Source: Clostridium sp. AT4 (GTDB lineage: Bacteria > Bacillota > Clostridia > Lachnospirales > Lachnospiraceae). From it: a DNA stretch of 64,000 nt. The stretch is taken from positions 1,132,303 through 1,196,302 of the forward strand of contig NZ_LN999828.1 in assembly GCF_001517625.2 (NCBI RefSeq), given 5' to 3'. The notes below the pieces were generated by a model. The model was not told the origin of the DNA. It ran no database searches and saw only the letters and a program-made list of their open reading frames with translations. Of this stretch, positions 55,327 through 64,000 are shown in pieces; the first letter of the stretch is position 1, and every line of letters starts with the position of its first letter. The translations under genes were made by a program, and so were the position numbers.

Positions 55327-56964
55327 ATGAAAAAACGAAAAACAGCATTGTTTTTGACAGCGGCCATGACACTGGCGCTGGCCGGCTGCGGGGGAAAAGC
55401 AGAGCCGGAAGCAACAACTGCCGCTGCAGCAGGAACAGAAAGCGCTCAGAAAGCAGATGGGGGCGGGGAGTTTTCTTATCCTATGACGGCAGGAGATGCT
55501 CTCACTTACTGGTGTGAACTTCAGGGTACAGTAAGTCCCAATTATTCCAATCTGGGAGAAACACCTTTTGCAAAAACATGGATGAAAGAAACCGGGGTTG
55601 ACATTGAGTTTATGCATCCTCCTACGGGACAGGTAAAAGAACAGTTTAGTTTAATACTTGCAGATGGCAACCTTCCGGATATGATGGAGTATACCTGGAT
55701 CAAGGATTATCCAGGCGGCCCGGAAAAAGCAATTAAAGATGGGGTTATCATTCCTTTAAATGATGTATTTGAGCAGTATTGTCCTAATATTACTGCTTAC
55801 TTAAAAGAACATCCGGAAGTAGACAAAATGATTAAAACAGATGATGGTCATTATTATGTATTTCCGTTTATCCGGGGTGATGAAAAACTCTGCAATACGA
55901 TTGGCCTGATGCTGCGTCAGGACTGGTTGGAAGAACTGAATCTGGAAGTGCCGGAGACCATTGACGAGTGGCATACTGTTTTAACTGCATTTAAAAATGA
56001 AAAGGGTGTAGCGGCCCCGTATTGTCCGGAGTGGACAAGGGAAGATTTTAAAGATAATGATCCTTTTGCCTACGCTTTTAATACCTGCCGCAGCTTTTAT
56101 CTGGGTGATGATGGGAAAGTGAAATTCGGTGCAGTAGAGGAAAATTATAAGAAATATCTGGAACTTATGAATCAGTGGTATGCAGAAGGACTCATTGATC
56201 CGGATATGGCCACTTTGAAATTTGATCAGGTCAGCGCCAAGATGACTAATGGCTCCGCAGGTGCTTCGATCGGATTTGCAGGAAGCCGCATGGGAGCATG
56301 GATAACAGCAGCCCAGGCTAATGATCCCAATTATATGTTAGTAGCGGCACCATATCCAACGCTTGAAAAGGGAGCAAAGCCGGAATTTGGTCAGATGGAT
56401 AATCAGTATCCAGGAACAGCCAGTGTAGCAATCACCACTTCCTGCAAAGATGTTGAGAGAGCTGCAAGACTTCTGGATTATGCTTATGGAGAAGAAGGAC
56501 ATATGCTCTTTAACTTTGGTGTAGAGGGAGAATCCTATGAGATGAAAGATGATTATCCTACCTATACGGATTGGGTAATGAAAAATCCAGATGGATGGCC
56601 AGTATCTCAGGCAATGTCAGCATATATCCGTGGAAATTACAACGGACCTTTTGTTCAGGATATGCGTTATCTGGAACAGTATTATACCATTGACCAGCAG
56701 AAGGAAACACCAGATGTATGGGGAGATACAAATGCTAAAGCTCATAAAATGCCTCCGGTTACTCCTACCTCGGAAGAAAGTAAAGAATATTCCATTATCA
56801 TGAATGAAATCAATACATATCGCGATGAAATGGTATTAAAGTTTATCTTCGGTACAGAAAGTCTGGACAATTTTGATACTTATGTAAAGAATATTGAAAG
56901 CATGGGACTGGATCGTGCACTTGAGATTCAGAATGCGGCATTAGAACGTTATAATGCCCGTTAA
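55327..56964 (+). CDS. Extracellular sugar-binding lipoprotein, LplA/LipO type
   Basis: 545 residues; signal peptide with lipobox 'LALAGC', lipidated Cys21, then an Ala/Thr/Glu-rich spacer and a large family 1 solute-binding domain. Size and genes around match binding proteins of complex oligosaccharides paired with LplB/YtcP permeases. AAGGAGGAG precedes ATG 55327. Confidence 0.9.
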   Translation: MKKRKTALFLTAAMTLALAGCGGKAEPEATTAAAAGTESAQKADGGGEFSYPMTAGDALTYWCELQGTVSPNYSNLGETPFAKTWMKETGVDIEFMHPPTGQVKEQFSLILADGNLPDMMEYTWIKDYPGGPEKAIKDGVIIPLNDVFEQYCPNITAYLKEHPEVDKMIKTDDGHYYVFPFIRGDEKLCNTIGLMLRQDWLEELNLEVPETIDEWHTVLTAFKNEKGVAAPYCPEWTREDFKDNDPFAYAFNTCRSFYLGDDGKVKFGAVEENYKKYLELMNQWYAEGLIDPDMATLKFDQVSAKMTNGSAGASIGFAGSRMGAWITAAQANDPNYMLVAAPYPTLEKGAKPEFGQMDNQYPGTASVAITTSCKDVERAARLLDYAYGEEGHMLFNFGVEGESYEMKDDYPTYTDWVMKNPDGWPVSQAMSAYIRGNYNGPFVQDMRYLEQYYTIDQQKETPDVWGDTNAKAHKMPPVTPTSEESKEYSIIMNEINTYRDEMVLKFIFGTESLDNFDTYVKNIESMGLDRALEIQNAALERYNAR

Positions 56965-56974
56965 AGGCTGAAGA

Positions 56975-57008
56975 AAGGATGCTGCGACAATTTGCAGCAT
57001 CCTTTTTT
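56975..57008 (+). terminator. Terminator/attenuator after binding-protein gene
   Basis: AAGGATGCTGC (56975-56985) pairs with GCAGCATCCTT (56994-57004), then TTTT. As with nikA/nikB, it likely lowers expression of the downstream permeases. Confidence 0.9.
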
Positions 57009-57036
57009 AATCCTGAAAAACAGAATGGAGGATAAA

Positions 57037-57957
57037 ATGAAACAGTCATCGTTTTTTTACAGAGTAAAGAAGGATTGGATGAGGAACCGGTCACTGTATC
57101 TGATGATTATTCCTGTGCTGATTTTTTTTATTCTGTTTCATTACAAGCCCATGTACGGGGCAATTATCGCATTTAAAGATTATACACCCGCTTTGGGAAT
57201 TGCAGAGAGCCCCTGGGTAGGCTGGGACAATTTTACACGTTTTTTCAGCAGTGTATATTTTGGACGTCTGATCCGCAATACAATCCTGTTAAGCTTTTAC
57301 AGCCTGCTTTTTGGATTCCCAGCCCCAATTATACTGGCTCTCTTATTGAATGAAGTTAAAAACAAAAAATTCAAGGGATTGACACAGACCGTTACATATC
57401 TTCCTCATTTCATTTCTATGATTGTTGTAACAGGAATGTTGGTTGACTTCAGTATGACAAGCGGCCTTTTCAACGATATTATTGAACTGTTTGGCGGTGA
57501 ACGCTCTCCGCTTTTACAGAACCCTGATCTGTATCGTACAATCTATGTCGCTTCTGGCATTTGGCAGGAAATTGGCTGGGGATCCATTATTTATCTTTCA
57601 GCATTATCGGGAGTAGACAGCCAGCTTTATGAAGCAGCTCAGATTGATGGAGCCGGGAAATGGAAGCAGTTAATTCATGTTACCCTTCCTGGAATTGCCC
57701 CTACGATTATCATAATGTTTATCCTGAAAATGGGAACCCTGATGAATATGGGATATGAAAAAACAATCCTTCTGTATAATCCGGCAACCTATGAAACCGC
57801 GGATATTATTTCTTCGTATATTTATCGAATCGGTCTTTTGGAGCAGGATTGGAGTTATTCAACCGCAATCGGTCTGTTTAACTCAGTGATCAATTTGGGA
57901 TTGCTGCTGCTCACGAATAAAATTGCACGCAAGTGCGGTGAGACAAGTCTGTGGTAG
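57037..57957 (+). CDS. Oligosaccharide ABC transporter permease, LplB type
   Basis: 306 residues with six membrane segments; 'FHYKPMYGAIIAFKDY' near the start and the EAA loop 'YEAAQIDGAGKWKQLIHVTLP'. ATG 57037 has TGGAGG 5 bases upstream. Works with the second permease beyond the IS element. Confidence 0.92.
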   Translation: MKQSSFFYRVKKDWMRNRSLYLMIIPVLIFFILFHYKPMYGAIIAFKDYTPALGIAESPWVGWDNFTRFFSSVYFGRLIRNTILLSFYSLLFGFPAPIILALLLNEVKNKKFKGLTQTVTYLPHFISMIVVTGMLVDFSMTSGLFNDIIELFGGERSPLLQNPDLYRTIYVASGIWQEIGWGSIIYLSALSGVDSQLYEAAQIDGAGKWKQLIHVTLPGIAPTIIIMFILKMGTLMNMGYEKTILLYNPATYETADIISSYIYRIGLLEQDWSYSTAIGLFNSVINLGLLLLTNKIARKCGETSLW

Positions 57958-58124
57958 GAGGAGATAGTGTGAAAGAAAGTAGAGGAAAGCCATAGATTGG
58001 CGCACTTGAATAAGCTGTCTAAAGCAGGCAACTTTTTGAAGTGTTATAGAGTTAGGAAATTAGTTCAAGAAGCGAATGGTTCATCAGGAGGAAGTAATCC
58101 TTCTCGTTGCAATAGTTTCCTGGC

Positions 58125-59339
58125 TTATTTGATAGCCTTCGCTTTTTGTTTTTCAACAAGAGCTACAGGCATATCGATTTTGTAAAGATCGCTCGGATTC
58201 CACTGCTCACCAGTAGACAGCATCTGGTAGATGGCGGTAAGAATCATACGGGCAATAGCGATAATGGCTCTTTTCTTGCCACGACGTTTAACAAGAGATT
58301 CATATTTCTTTTTGTAGTAAGGAGATTTGTCAGATTTTACGGCTGCATGAGCACACTGTACTAATGCAGGTTTGAGGTAGACTCCGGCACGTGTAATCCG
58401 GACAGATTTCTTCTTACCAGCAGATTCATTGCTGCCAGGTGTTAAACCAGCCCAGCAACATAAACGTTTGGAACTTGAGAACTGAGACATATCAGTGCCA
58501 ATTTCGGAGATGATAGTGATTGCACTATCACGTTTGACACCCGGAATGGTACAGAGGAACTGGACAGCATTTTCAAAATCAGTGTTAGAAGAAATCATAT
58601 TTTCTATCATTTTATCAACATCATTGATTTCGGCTGTGATATAATCCATATGTGCGCGGACAAGGCGCATACGGTATTTTTGGGCATCAGTCATCTGATA
58701 TCCTTCGACGGATTCTATAACAGCATCTTCTTTGGATTTGAGGCTCCGAAGAAGTTTTGATGCGATTTCTTCGTGGTTAATGGATGAACCCGATTGTTCA
58801 AGCAGATAGTCGATAATGGATGTGGATGACTTCCCAAAGATATCGGAAACAACAGAATCTAATGCAACATTGCAAACAGTAAGAGCATTCTGATATCTAT
58901 TCTTTTCACTTGAACGGCAGGAAACAAGCTTGTAACGATAGCGAGTGTATTCCCTGAGAATACGGACTTTCTTGCAGGGAATATAACTGCCTTTGACAAG
59001 TCCAAGACGGAACAAATCCCCAATCCATTTAGAATCTTTTGTATCATCTTTGTTGCCTTTCACCGCCTTTACCCATTTAGGATTGGCAATGACAACATTG
59101 ATATCATCTTCCAGAAGATTAAAGACAGGAACCCAGTATTTACCTGTGGATTCCATGCAGACATCATGGCAATCATTGTCGAGAAGCCATTGCTTGAATT
59201 CAAGAATTGAATTGTTAAAGGTGGAAAAACGCTTCTTTTGGTAAGAAGGCTCAATGCCGCCGGTAGTTTTTACAATTGTGGCAACGAGAAAAGATTTGTG
59301 AACATCGACACCACAACAGGTTTGATAAGTAACTTTCAT
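58125..59339 (-). CDS. IS110-family transposase (DEDD/serine recombinase)
   Basis: 404 residues. N-terminal RuvC-like DEDD domain: Asp12 in 'CGVDVHKSF', Glu in 'VCMESTGKYW', Asp pair in 'GNKDDTKDSKWI'. C-terminal Tnp domain: 'FLCTIPGVKRDSAITIISEIG' and 'CWAGLTPGSNESAGKKK', which holds the likely catalytic Ser. Start at 59339 chosen for AAAGGAG 7 bases upstream. No stop or frameshift, so likely active. Confidence 0.93.
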   Translation of the reverse strand: MKVTYQTCCGVDVHKSFLVATIVKTTGGIEPSYQKKRFSTFNNSILEFKQWLLDNDCHDVCMESTGKYWVPVFNLLEDDINVVIANPKWVKAVKGNKDDTKDSKWIGDLFRLGLVKGSYIPCKKVRILREYTRYRYKLVSCRSSEKNRYQNALTVCNVALDSVVSDIFGKSSTSIIDYLLEQSGSSINHEEIASKLLRSLKSKEDAVIESVEGYQMTDAQKYRMRLVRAHMDYITAEINDVDKMIENMISSNTDFENAVQFLCTIPGVKRDSAITIISEIGTDMSQFSSSKRLCCWAGLTPGSNESAGKKKSVRITRAGVYLKPALVQCAHAAVKSDKSPYYKKKYESLVKRRGKKRAIIAIARMILTAIYQMLSTGEQWNPSDLYKIDMPVALVEKQKAKAIK

Positions 59340-59492
59340 AGTCAGACTCCTTTCGTGAATGATAAGAAGCCATTGACTGAACTGCCACACAATTAAACGA
59401 AAGGCTTAAACAATTCTTAGTGTACGGATTCATGATGCCACTTATTTGTGCTTGAAAAGGCAGAACTTACACTGATTAATATGCTGTCTAAA
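59340..59492 (-). ncRNA. Candidate bridge RNA region of the IS110 element
   Basis: About 150 bases of non-coding sequence between the element edge and the transposase start. In IS110-group elements such as IS621 this side encodes the bridge RNA that pairs with donor and target DNA. No fold could be verified by eye, and in IS1111-type elements the RNA lies on the other side (58014-58124). Confidence 0.25.
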
Positions 59493-59633
59493 ACGAAGGA
59501 AGTTATTACAACTCCTCCTCCCGTGCTTTGTAGTGTAGCTTCTTGCAAACTATTTTACAGCACAGTGTAGAGAGTTGGAACACTTTCATTACTATTTGTG
59601 CCGCCAGCCGAAGGCGGCGGAATGGAGATTAAT

Positions 59634-60524
59634 ATGAAATCAATGAAAGTAAAACGTTCCAGGGGAGAGCGGATTTTCTCTGTTTTCAATTACATCTTTC
59701 TGTCGTTAATCATGCTGATCTGCCTATACCCGGTATGGTATGTAGTGGTAGCATCTTTCAGCGACAGCAATATGCTTACCCAACATACAGGGCTTTTATT
59801 AAAGCCGGACGGCTGGAGCGTGGAAGCATATAACAAAGTATTTAAAAACCCAATGATCGTAAAAGGATATCTGAATACACTGTTTATACTTGTAGTGGGA
59901 GTATCATTGGATATTATTATGACATCTCTGGGAGCATATTTTCTCTCACGGCGCAGAATTATGTTTAAAAAGCCGATTATGATGCTTATTATGTTCACCA
60001 TGTTCTTTTCAGGCGGAATGATCCCATTTTATCTGAATTTGAAGGATCTTCATTTGACGGACAGTTTATGGGGACTGATTGTGCCGTTTATGATCAGTAC
60101 CTATAATCTGGTTATTTTAAAGACCTCTTTTGAAAGCATTCCGGAAAGCCTGATTGAAGCAGCTCAGATTGACGGAGCAGGTCATGTTACCATATTGACC
60201 CAGATTGTGCTTCCACTTTCAAAGGCAATATTAGCGGTTATGGTTCTGTACTATGGTGTTTCTATCTGGAATTCCTGGTTCTGGGCTTCTGCTATTATCC
60301 GTACAAGAGAGCTCTACCCTCTGCAGGTTATTTTAAGAGAGATACTGATGCAGAATGATGTGACGTCAATGACTACAGGTGTAGGAACCATGGATCAGGA
60401 ATCCGTTGCAATGACAATTAAATATGCCACAATTGTAGTAGCTACGGTTCCGATCCTCTGTGTGTACCCATTCTTACAGAAACATTTTACAAAAGGAACG
60501 ATTGCAGGAGCAGTAAAGGAGTAA
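59634..60524 (+). CDS. Oligosaccharide ABC transporter permease, YtcP type
   Basis: 296 residues with six membrane segments; 'YPVWYVVVASFSD', 'FSGGMIPFYL' and EAA loop 'IEAAQIDGAGHVTILTQIVLP'. TGGAGA lies before ATG 59634. It belongs with the permease at 57037 but is now about 1.7 kb away because of the IS element; its original start region may have been altered by the insertion. Confidence 0.92.
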   Translation: MKSMKVKRSRGERIFSVFNYIFLSLIMLICLYPVWYVVVASFSDSNMLTQHTGLLLKPDGWSVEAYNKVFKNPMIVKGYLNTLFILVVGVSLDIIMTSLGAYFLSRRRIMFKKPIMMLIMFTMFFSGGMIPFYLNLKDLHLTDSLWGLIVPFMISTYNLVILKTSFESIPESLIEAAQIDGAGHVTILTQIVLPLSKAILAVMVLYYGVSIWNSWFWASAIIRTRELYPLQVILREILMQNDVTSMTTGVGTMDQESVAMTIKYATIVVATVPILCVYPFLQKHFTKGTIAGAVKE

Positions 60525-60530
60525 ATATAT

Positions 60531-61628
60531 ATGGATGCAGAAAAAATTTTTAAGAAGATGGAAGCGAAAATTCATGCGGAATGTCTCCGGCTCGGAGAGC
60601 GTATTCCTTACATAGCAGAAAATGGAACATATTCGGATATGCGTGATGTAAAACTGTCCTGGTGGACCAACGGCTTCTGGCCGGGAATTCTCTGGCAGAT
60701 GTATCAGTGTACAGGCGACTCTGCATACAAAACTGCGGCAGAACATACAGAACAGGAATTTGACAAAATTTTGGAGCACTTTGAAGCACTTCACCATGAT
60801 GTGGGATTTCTGTTTCTCCACACGGCAGTAGCTGACTACCGTCTTACAGAGAATCCAAAATCACGAACCAGAGGGCTTCACGCTGCCAACATACTGGCAG
60901 GCCGCTTTAATCCGGCAGGTAATTATATACGGGCATGGAATGAAGATAAAACGGGGTGGATGATCGTAGATTGTCTGATGAATGTACCGCTTCTTTACTG
61001 GGCAGGCAGGGAGTTAAAGGATCCCCGTTTTGAAGAGATTGCCAGACGTCATACCGATACTGCAGTAAAATATCTGCAAAGACCGGATGGATCCTGTAAT
61101 CATATTGCAGTATTTGATCCGCTAACAGGAGAACCACTTGAATTTCCGGCCGGACAGGGATATGCAGAAGGTTCGTCCTGGTCCAGAGGGCAGGCATGGT
61201 CTGTTTATGGCTTTGCGCTGGGATACCGTCATACGGGAACGAAAGAGTATCTGGAGGCAGCAAAGAGGGCTGCTCACTATTTTATTGCAAATGTAGCCTG
61301 CACCGGTTTTGTATCTCTTCTGGATTTTAGAGCACCTGAAGAGCCGGTTTGTTGGGATACTTCCGCTGCTGCCTGTGCTGCCTGCGGACTTCTTGAGATT
61401 GCGCAGGCAGTAGATGAAAATGAAAAATTTTTATATCAAAACAGTGCAGAACGGATATTGGAAGCACTTGAAGAAAAGCATTGCTGTTGGGATACAGAAA
61501 AAGACGGTATTCTTCAGGATGGAAGTGTTGCTTACGGAAAGCAGGTTCATGTTCCGCTGATTTACGGAGATTACTTTTTCTTGGAAGGTATACTCAGGCT
61601 TTTGGGAAAAGATTTTATGATCTGGTAA
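60531..61628 (+). CDS. Unsaturated glucuronyl hydrolase, GH88
   Basis: Removes the 4,5-unsaturated uronic acid from the end of oligosaccharides made by polysaccharide lyases. 365 residues; catalytic Asp90 ('HHDVGFLF') and Asp147 ('WMIVDCLMN') match the pair Asp88/Asp149 of Bacillus UGL, and 'QGYAEGSSWSRGQAW' is a family signature. No signal peptide, so it acts in the cytoplasm after import. Six bases after the permease. Confidence 0.9.
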   Translation: MDAEKIFKKMEAKIHAECLRLGERIPYIAENGTYSDMRDVKLSWWTNGFWPGILWQMYQCTGDSAYKTAAEHTEQEFDKILEHFEALHHDVGFLFLHTAVADYRLTENPKSRTRGLHAANILAGRFNPAGNYIRAWNEDKTGWMIVDCLMNVPLLYWAGRELKDPRFEEIARRHTDTAVKYLQRPDGSCNHIAVFDPLTGEPLEFPAGQGYAEGSSWSRGQAWSVYGFALGYRHTGTKEYLEAAKRAAHYFIANVACTGFVSLLDFRAPEEPVCWDTSAAACAACGLLEIAQAVDENEKFLYQNSAERILEALEEKHCCWDTEKDGILQDGSVAYGKQVHVPLIYGDYFFLEGILRLLGKDFMIW

Positions 61629-61638
61629 AGGAGAAGAT

Positions 61639-63420
61639 ATGGAAAGGGAAGGGTGTTTTGATCTGTTAAAAAGCTGGTGTGATGGTTTGATTCGCTACCA
61701 GATAAGGGAACAAAAAGATCCTCGATTTTATGGCGGTTTTTTCTGTCCCGCCTGTAAGATGATCCATGGAAGAAGTTCGGATGCAGTGTATCCGCTGATG
61801 TGTACAGCAGATTTCACAGGCCAGAAAAAATATCAGGATGCAGCAGAAGCTGTTTTTGAGTGGGGTTCCAACATGGTTTGCGATGATGGAAGCTTTTATA
61901 ACGATGCTCAAAGTGAGTGGAATGGAATCACAGTTTTTGGAGTAATCAGCCTGTGTGAAGCGTTAAAATACCACGGACATCTGTTGGATTCAGATACCAG
62001 AAAAAAATGGGAACAACGGATGGAGATGGGGGCGGAGTGGATTGAGAAGACAATAACGACTGATTATAAAACAAATATCAATTACCATGCATCTGCAGCA
62101 GCAGCTCTTGCTTTAACTGGAAGTTATCTGCACCGGGAAACATTTTTAAAGCAGGCAAAAATTCTGGCTGATCATTGCAAAATGCATCTTTTGGAAAGCG
62201 GCCTTTTTTATGGAGAGGGACAGCCGGCAGAATATGTAACAAAGCGGGGATGTCGTCCAGTAGACATAGGTTATAATGCAGAAGAATCCATCCCTTCCCT
62301 GGTTCTTTATGCCAGAACGGTTCAAAATGATGTTTTGCTTCGCCGTTTGAAGGAGATTTTAAGAAAACAGCTTTATTTTATGCTTCCTGATGGAGGGTGG
62401 GACAACAGTTTTGGAACACGGAATTATAAATGGACTTATTGGGGAAGCCGAACTTCTGACGGCTGTCAGGCAGCATATGGAATATGGGGAGAAGAAGAAC
62501 CTGTATTTCATGAAGCTGCTGTCAGAAATTTAATGCTGTATAAACAATGCAGCCAGGAAGGACTTTTGTATGGAGGACCTCATTATGCAGCCCACGGTGA
62601 AGAGCCATGTATCCATCATACATTTTGTCATGCTAAGGTTCTGGCTTCTATGCTTGATTGCGGTAAATGGAGCAGCAGAAACGAACTTATTCCTTCCGAA
62701 CAGGCCGCTCCCCTGATGTTTTATCCGGAAATAGATACATGGAAAATATCGAAGGGCGGATTTCTTGGAACGGTGACGGGGTATGACTTTGAATATATGA
62801 AGGGCGGTCATGCTTCCGGCGGAACTCTGACTATGCTGTGGCATAAAACAGCCGGGCCGATCATTATGGCATCTATGACAGACTACTGGCTGAAGGAACC
62901 TCATAATATGCAGCTTTCTTTAAAAAAATCTCAGCATCAAAGCCTGGTTCCAAGACTGGAATTGACTTTGGAAACAAAAAAATACGCCAGCTGTTATGAC
63001 TATACCCCCTGCATTACTGCAGAGGAAACAAATGGAGAAATAAAAATCCGTTCGGAGATGGAATTAAAGGATATGATGCATCAGCCTTTCGATCACCATG
63101 TATTTGGCTGTCTGGAGTATACAGTTACAGATCATTATGTAAAAATTACGGGAGTGACAAAAGCTTTGTCCAATACAGTTCCTGCTTTTATCCTTCCTGT
63201 CATTGGAAAGCACCATATGGGAATTTCCGAAACAAAAGAAGGTTTTATGATTCCCAGAGAATCAGGAGTATTGCAGATAAACATATCAAACAAAGATAAT
63301 ATAGAGAAACCGCAGCCGATTTTTTGCCTGTCAGGGGGATTTGAGGCATGGGAATTTGTCATAAAACCAGATGAATCCGGTATGCTTCAGGTTACGATTC
63401 AGGTAGAGGAGGAAAAATGA
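61639..63420 (+). CDS. Toroid/beta-sandwich protein, probable carbohydrate-active enzyme
   Basis: 593 residues without signal peptide. Residues about 1-360 look like an (alpha/alpha) toroid with aromatic and His-rich stretches ('NINYHASAAAALAL', 'WDNSFGTRNYKWTYWG', 'CIHHTFCHAK'), and the rest is beta-rich. The plan resembles heparinase II/III-type lyases and related enzymes, but I do not recognise a family with certainty. Lying between GH88 and DUF2264 genes it probably acts on the same imported uronate-containing glycan. The stop overlaps the next ATG. Confidence 0.7.
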   Translation: MEREGCFDLLKSWCDGLIRYQIREQKDPRFYGGFFCPACKMIHGRSSDAVYPLMCTADFTGQKKYQDAAEAVFEWGSNMVCDDGSFYNDAQSEWNGITVFGVISLCEALKYHGHLLDSDTRKKWEQRMEMGAEWIEKTITTDYKTNINYHASAAAALALTGSYLHRETFLKQAKILADHCKMHLLESGLFYGEGQPAEYVTKRGCRPVDIGYNAEESIPSLVLYARTVQNDVLLRRLKEILRKQLYFMLPDGGWDNSFGTRNYKWTYWGSRTSDGCQAAYGIWGEEEPVFHEAAVRNLMLYKQCSQEGLLYGGPHYAAHGEEPCIHHTFCHAKVLASMLDCGKWSSRNELIPSEQAAPLMFYPEIDTWKISKGGFLGTVTGYDFEYMKGGHASGGTLTMLWHKTAGPIIMASMTDYWLKEPHNMQLSLKKSQHQSLVPRLELTLETKKYASCYDYTPCITAEETNGEIKIRSEMELKDMMHQPFDHHVFGCLEYTVTDHYVKITGVTKALSNTVPAFILPVIGKHHMGISETKEGFMIPRESGVLQINISNKDNIEKPQPIFCLSGGFEAWEFVIKPDESGMLQVTIQVEEEK

Positions 63421-64000
63421 TAGAGAAGTGGAAGGGAAGGACAATTCAAAGCAGAGCTGATGCAGCGGAATTGCTTTTAGATATGATCCGTCCGTTAAAA
63501 CCATATTACAGTAAAGGAAATGCATGGCTTCATGCAGGAGATTCCGGGGTGCATTACGGAGAAAAATCATCCAGAATGGAAGGATTTGCCAGAGTTTTAT
63601 GGGGGCTTGGTCCCTTATGGTCTCAGGAAAGTCCGGCTCTTTCCAAAGAATTAAAAGAGGAAGCGGAGGAGTGGAAGCAGCGGTATCTCTCCGGAATTAT
63701 ACACGGTACAGACCCTTCACATGAAGAATATTGGGGGGATCTGGTCGATTATGATCAGAAAATGGTAGAAATGGCAGCTTTAGCGGTTGCCGTAAGCCTG
63801 TCTCCCAAAACACTGTGGGAACCGTTAAACACGGAACAGAAAAAACGTTTTTTTTGTTGGATGAATCAGATCAACGATCATGGTGTTCACCCTAATAACT
63901 GGAGATTTTTCCGGATTTTGGTAAATACCATGTTCCGTATGATCGGCTGTCCCTGGTCTAAGGAACGGATGGAAGAGGATCGGGCTGTGATTGAAGGATG
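63417..64000 (+). CDS. DUF2264-domain protein (3' end outside window)
   Basis: 194 residues visible. DUF2264 signatures: 'SSRMEGFARVLWGLGPLW', 'IIHGTDPSHEEYWGD', 'YDQKMVEMAALAVAVSLS', 'NNWRFFRILVN'. Members accompany lyase and uronyl hydrolase genes in gut polysaccharide loci and have a toroid fold; reaction not established. ATG overlaps the previous stop. Confidence 0.85.
   Translation, partial: MIEKWKGRTIQSRADAAELLLDMIRPLKPYYSKGNAWLHAGDSGVHYGEKSSRMEGFARVLWGLGPLWSQESPALSKELKEEAEEWKQRYLSGIIHGTDPSHEEYWGDLVDYDQKMVEMAALAVAVSLSPKTLWEPLNTEQKKRFFCWMNQINDHGVHPNNWRFFRILVNTMFRMIGCPWSKERMEEDRAVIEG

Larger units (their letters stand above)
58014..59492 (-). mobile_element. IS110-family insertion sequence
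   Basis: Holds an intact IS110 transposase on the minus strand. The 10-base direct repeat GCTGTCTAAA occurs at 58014-58023 and 59483-59492, one on each side of the gene, and may mark the element core; IS110 elements lack terminal inverted repeats, so ends are approximate and sequence up to about 57990 and 59620 could belong to it. It separates two permease genes of one operon and points against them. Confidence 0.7.

Overview
The window looks like a chromosome segment of a Gram-positive anaerobe of the Lachnospiraceae / Clostridium cluster XIVa type. The pointers are moderate GC content, consensus sigma-A promoters, strong AGGAGG ribosome-binding sites, type III glutamine synthetase, split archaeal-type glutamate synthase, LL-diaminopimelate aminotransferase, a Rex-AcpS-NnrD-Alr-MazF gene order and a Gram-positive polysaccharide-utilisation locus. 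The species assignment is inference; no rRNA or other taxonomic marker is present.

Region 1 (1-18128) is a dense nitrogen and glutamine block. A LysR regulator (cut by the window start) precedes purA. Convergent to it is a five-gene operon read leftward: gltB1-gltB2-gltB3 (glutamine amidotransferase, Fe-S/FMN synthase and GXGXG domains as three proteins, no gltD), a short glutamine synthetase and an ANTAR RNA-binding antiterminator. From the same intergenic region glnN (type III glutamine synthetase), an Amt-PII fusion and asnB run rightward, followed by pyrG, a collapsed glmS relic, purF and dapL. Nearly every gene here makes ammonium/glutamine/glutamate or consumes them. The glt, glnN and pyrG transcripts should all start with the same small hairpin (closing C-G pair, six-base loop with A at 1 and G at 4), which overlaps and competes with a long intrinsic terminator. 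This is the hallmark of ANTAR control, and the regulator is encoded in one of the operons it would control. It is the most interesting system in the window.

Region 2 (18160-26776) holds a MATE transporter, a second LysR regulator and a nickel ABC transporter operon (nikABCDE) ending with a zinc-dependent AstE/aspartoacylase-type hydrolase. Region 3 (26783-29461) is a scar: the 5' part of a group II intron with a broken reverse transcriptase, joined to a fragment of an integrative element (start of a DNA cytosine methyltransferase plus a small conserved element protein), joined in turn to a 5'-truncated beta-helix carbohydrate-binding protein gene.

Region 4 (29506-52772) is ordinary core genome: an ABC-F ATPase with a coupled small membrane protein, rex-acpS-nnrD-alr-mazF-corC-MATE, hflKC, rsmD-coaD-coiled coil, a YlbJ-like membrane protein, an RNA-modification cluster (rsmF, rluB-type, HAD phosphatase, YgiQ radical SAM, SDR, rluA-type), trpS and a DUF362 ferredoxin protein. 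Region 5 (52881-64000) is a polysaccharide locus: a membrane-anchored AraC/YesN-like sensor-regulator, a lipoprotein binding protein, two LplB/YtcP-type permeases separated by an IS110-family insertion, a GH88 unsaturated glucuronyl hydrolase, an unassigned lyase-like protein and a DUF2264 protein cut by the window end. It probably imports and trims uronate-containing oligosaccharides.
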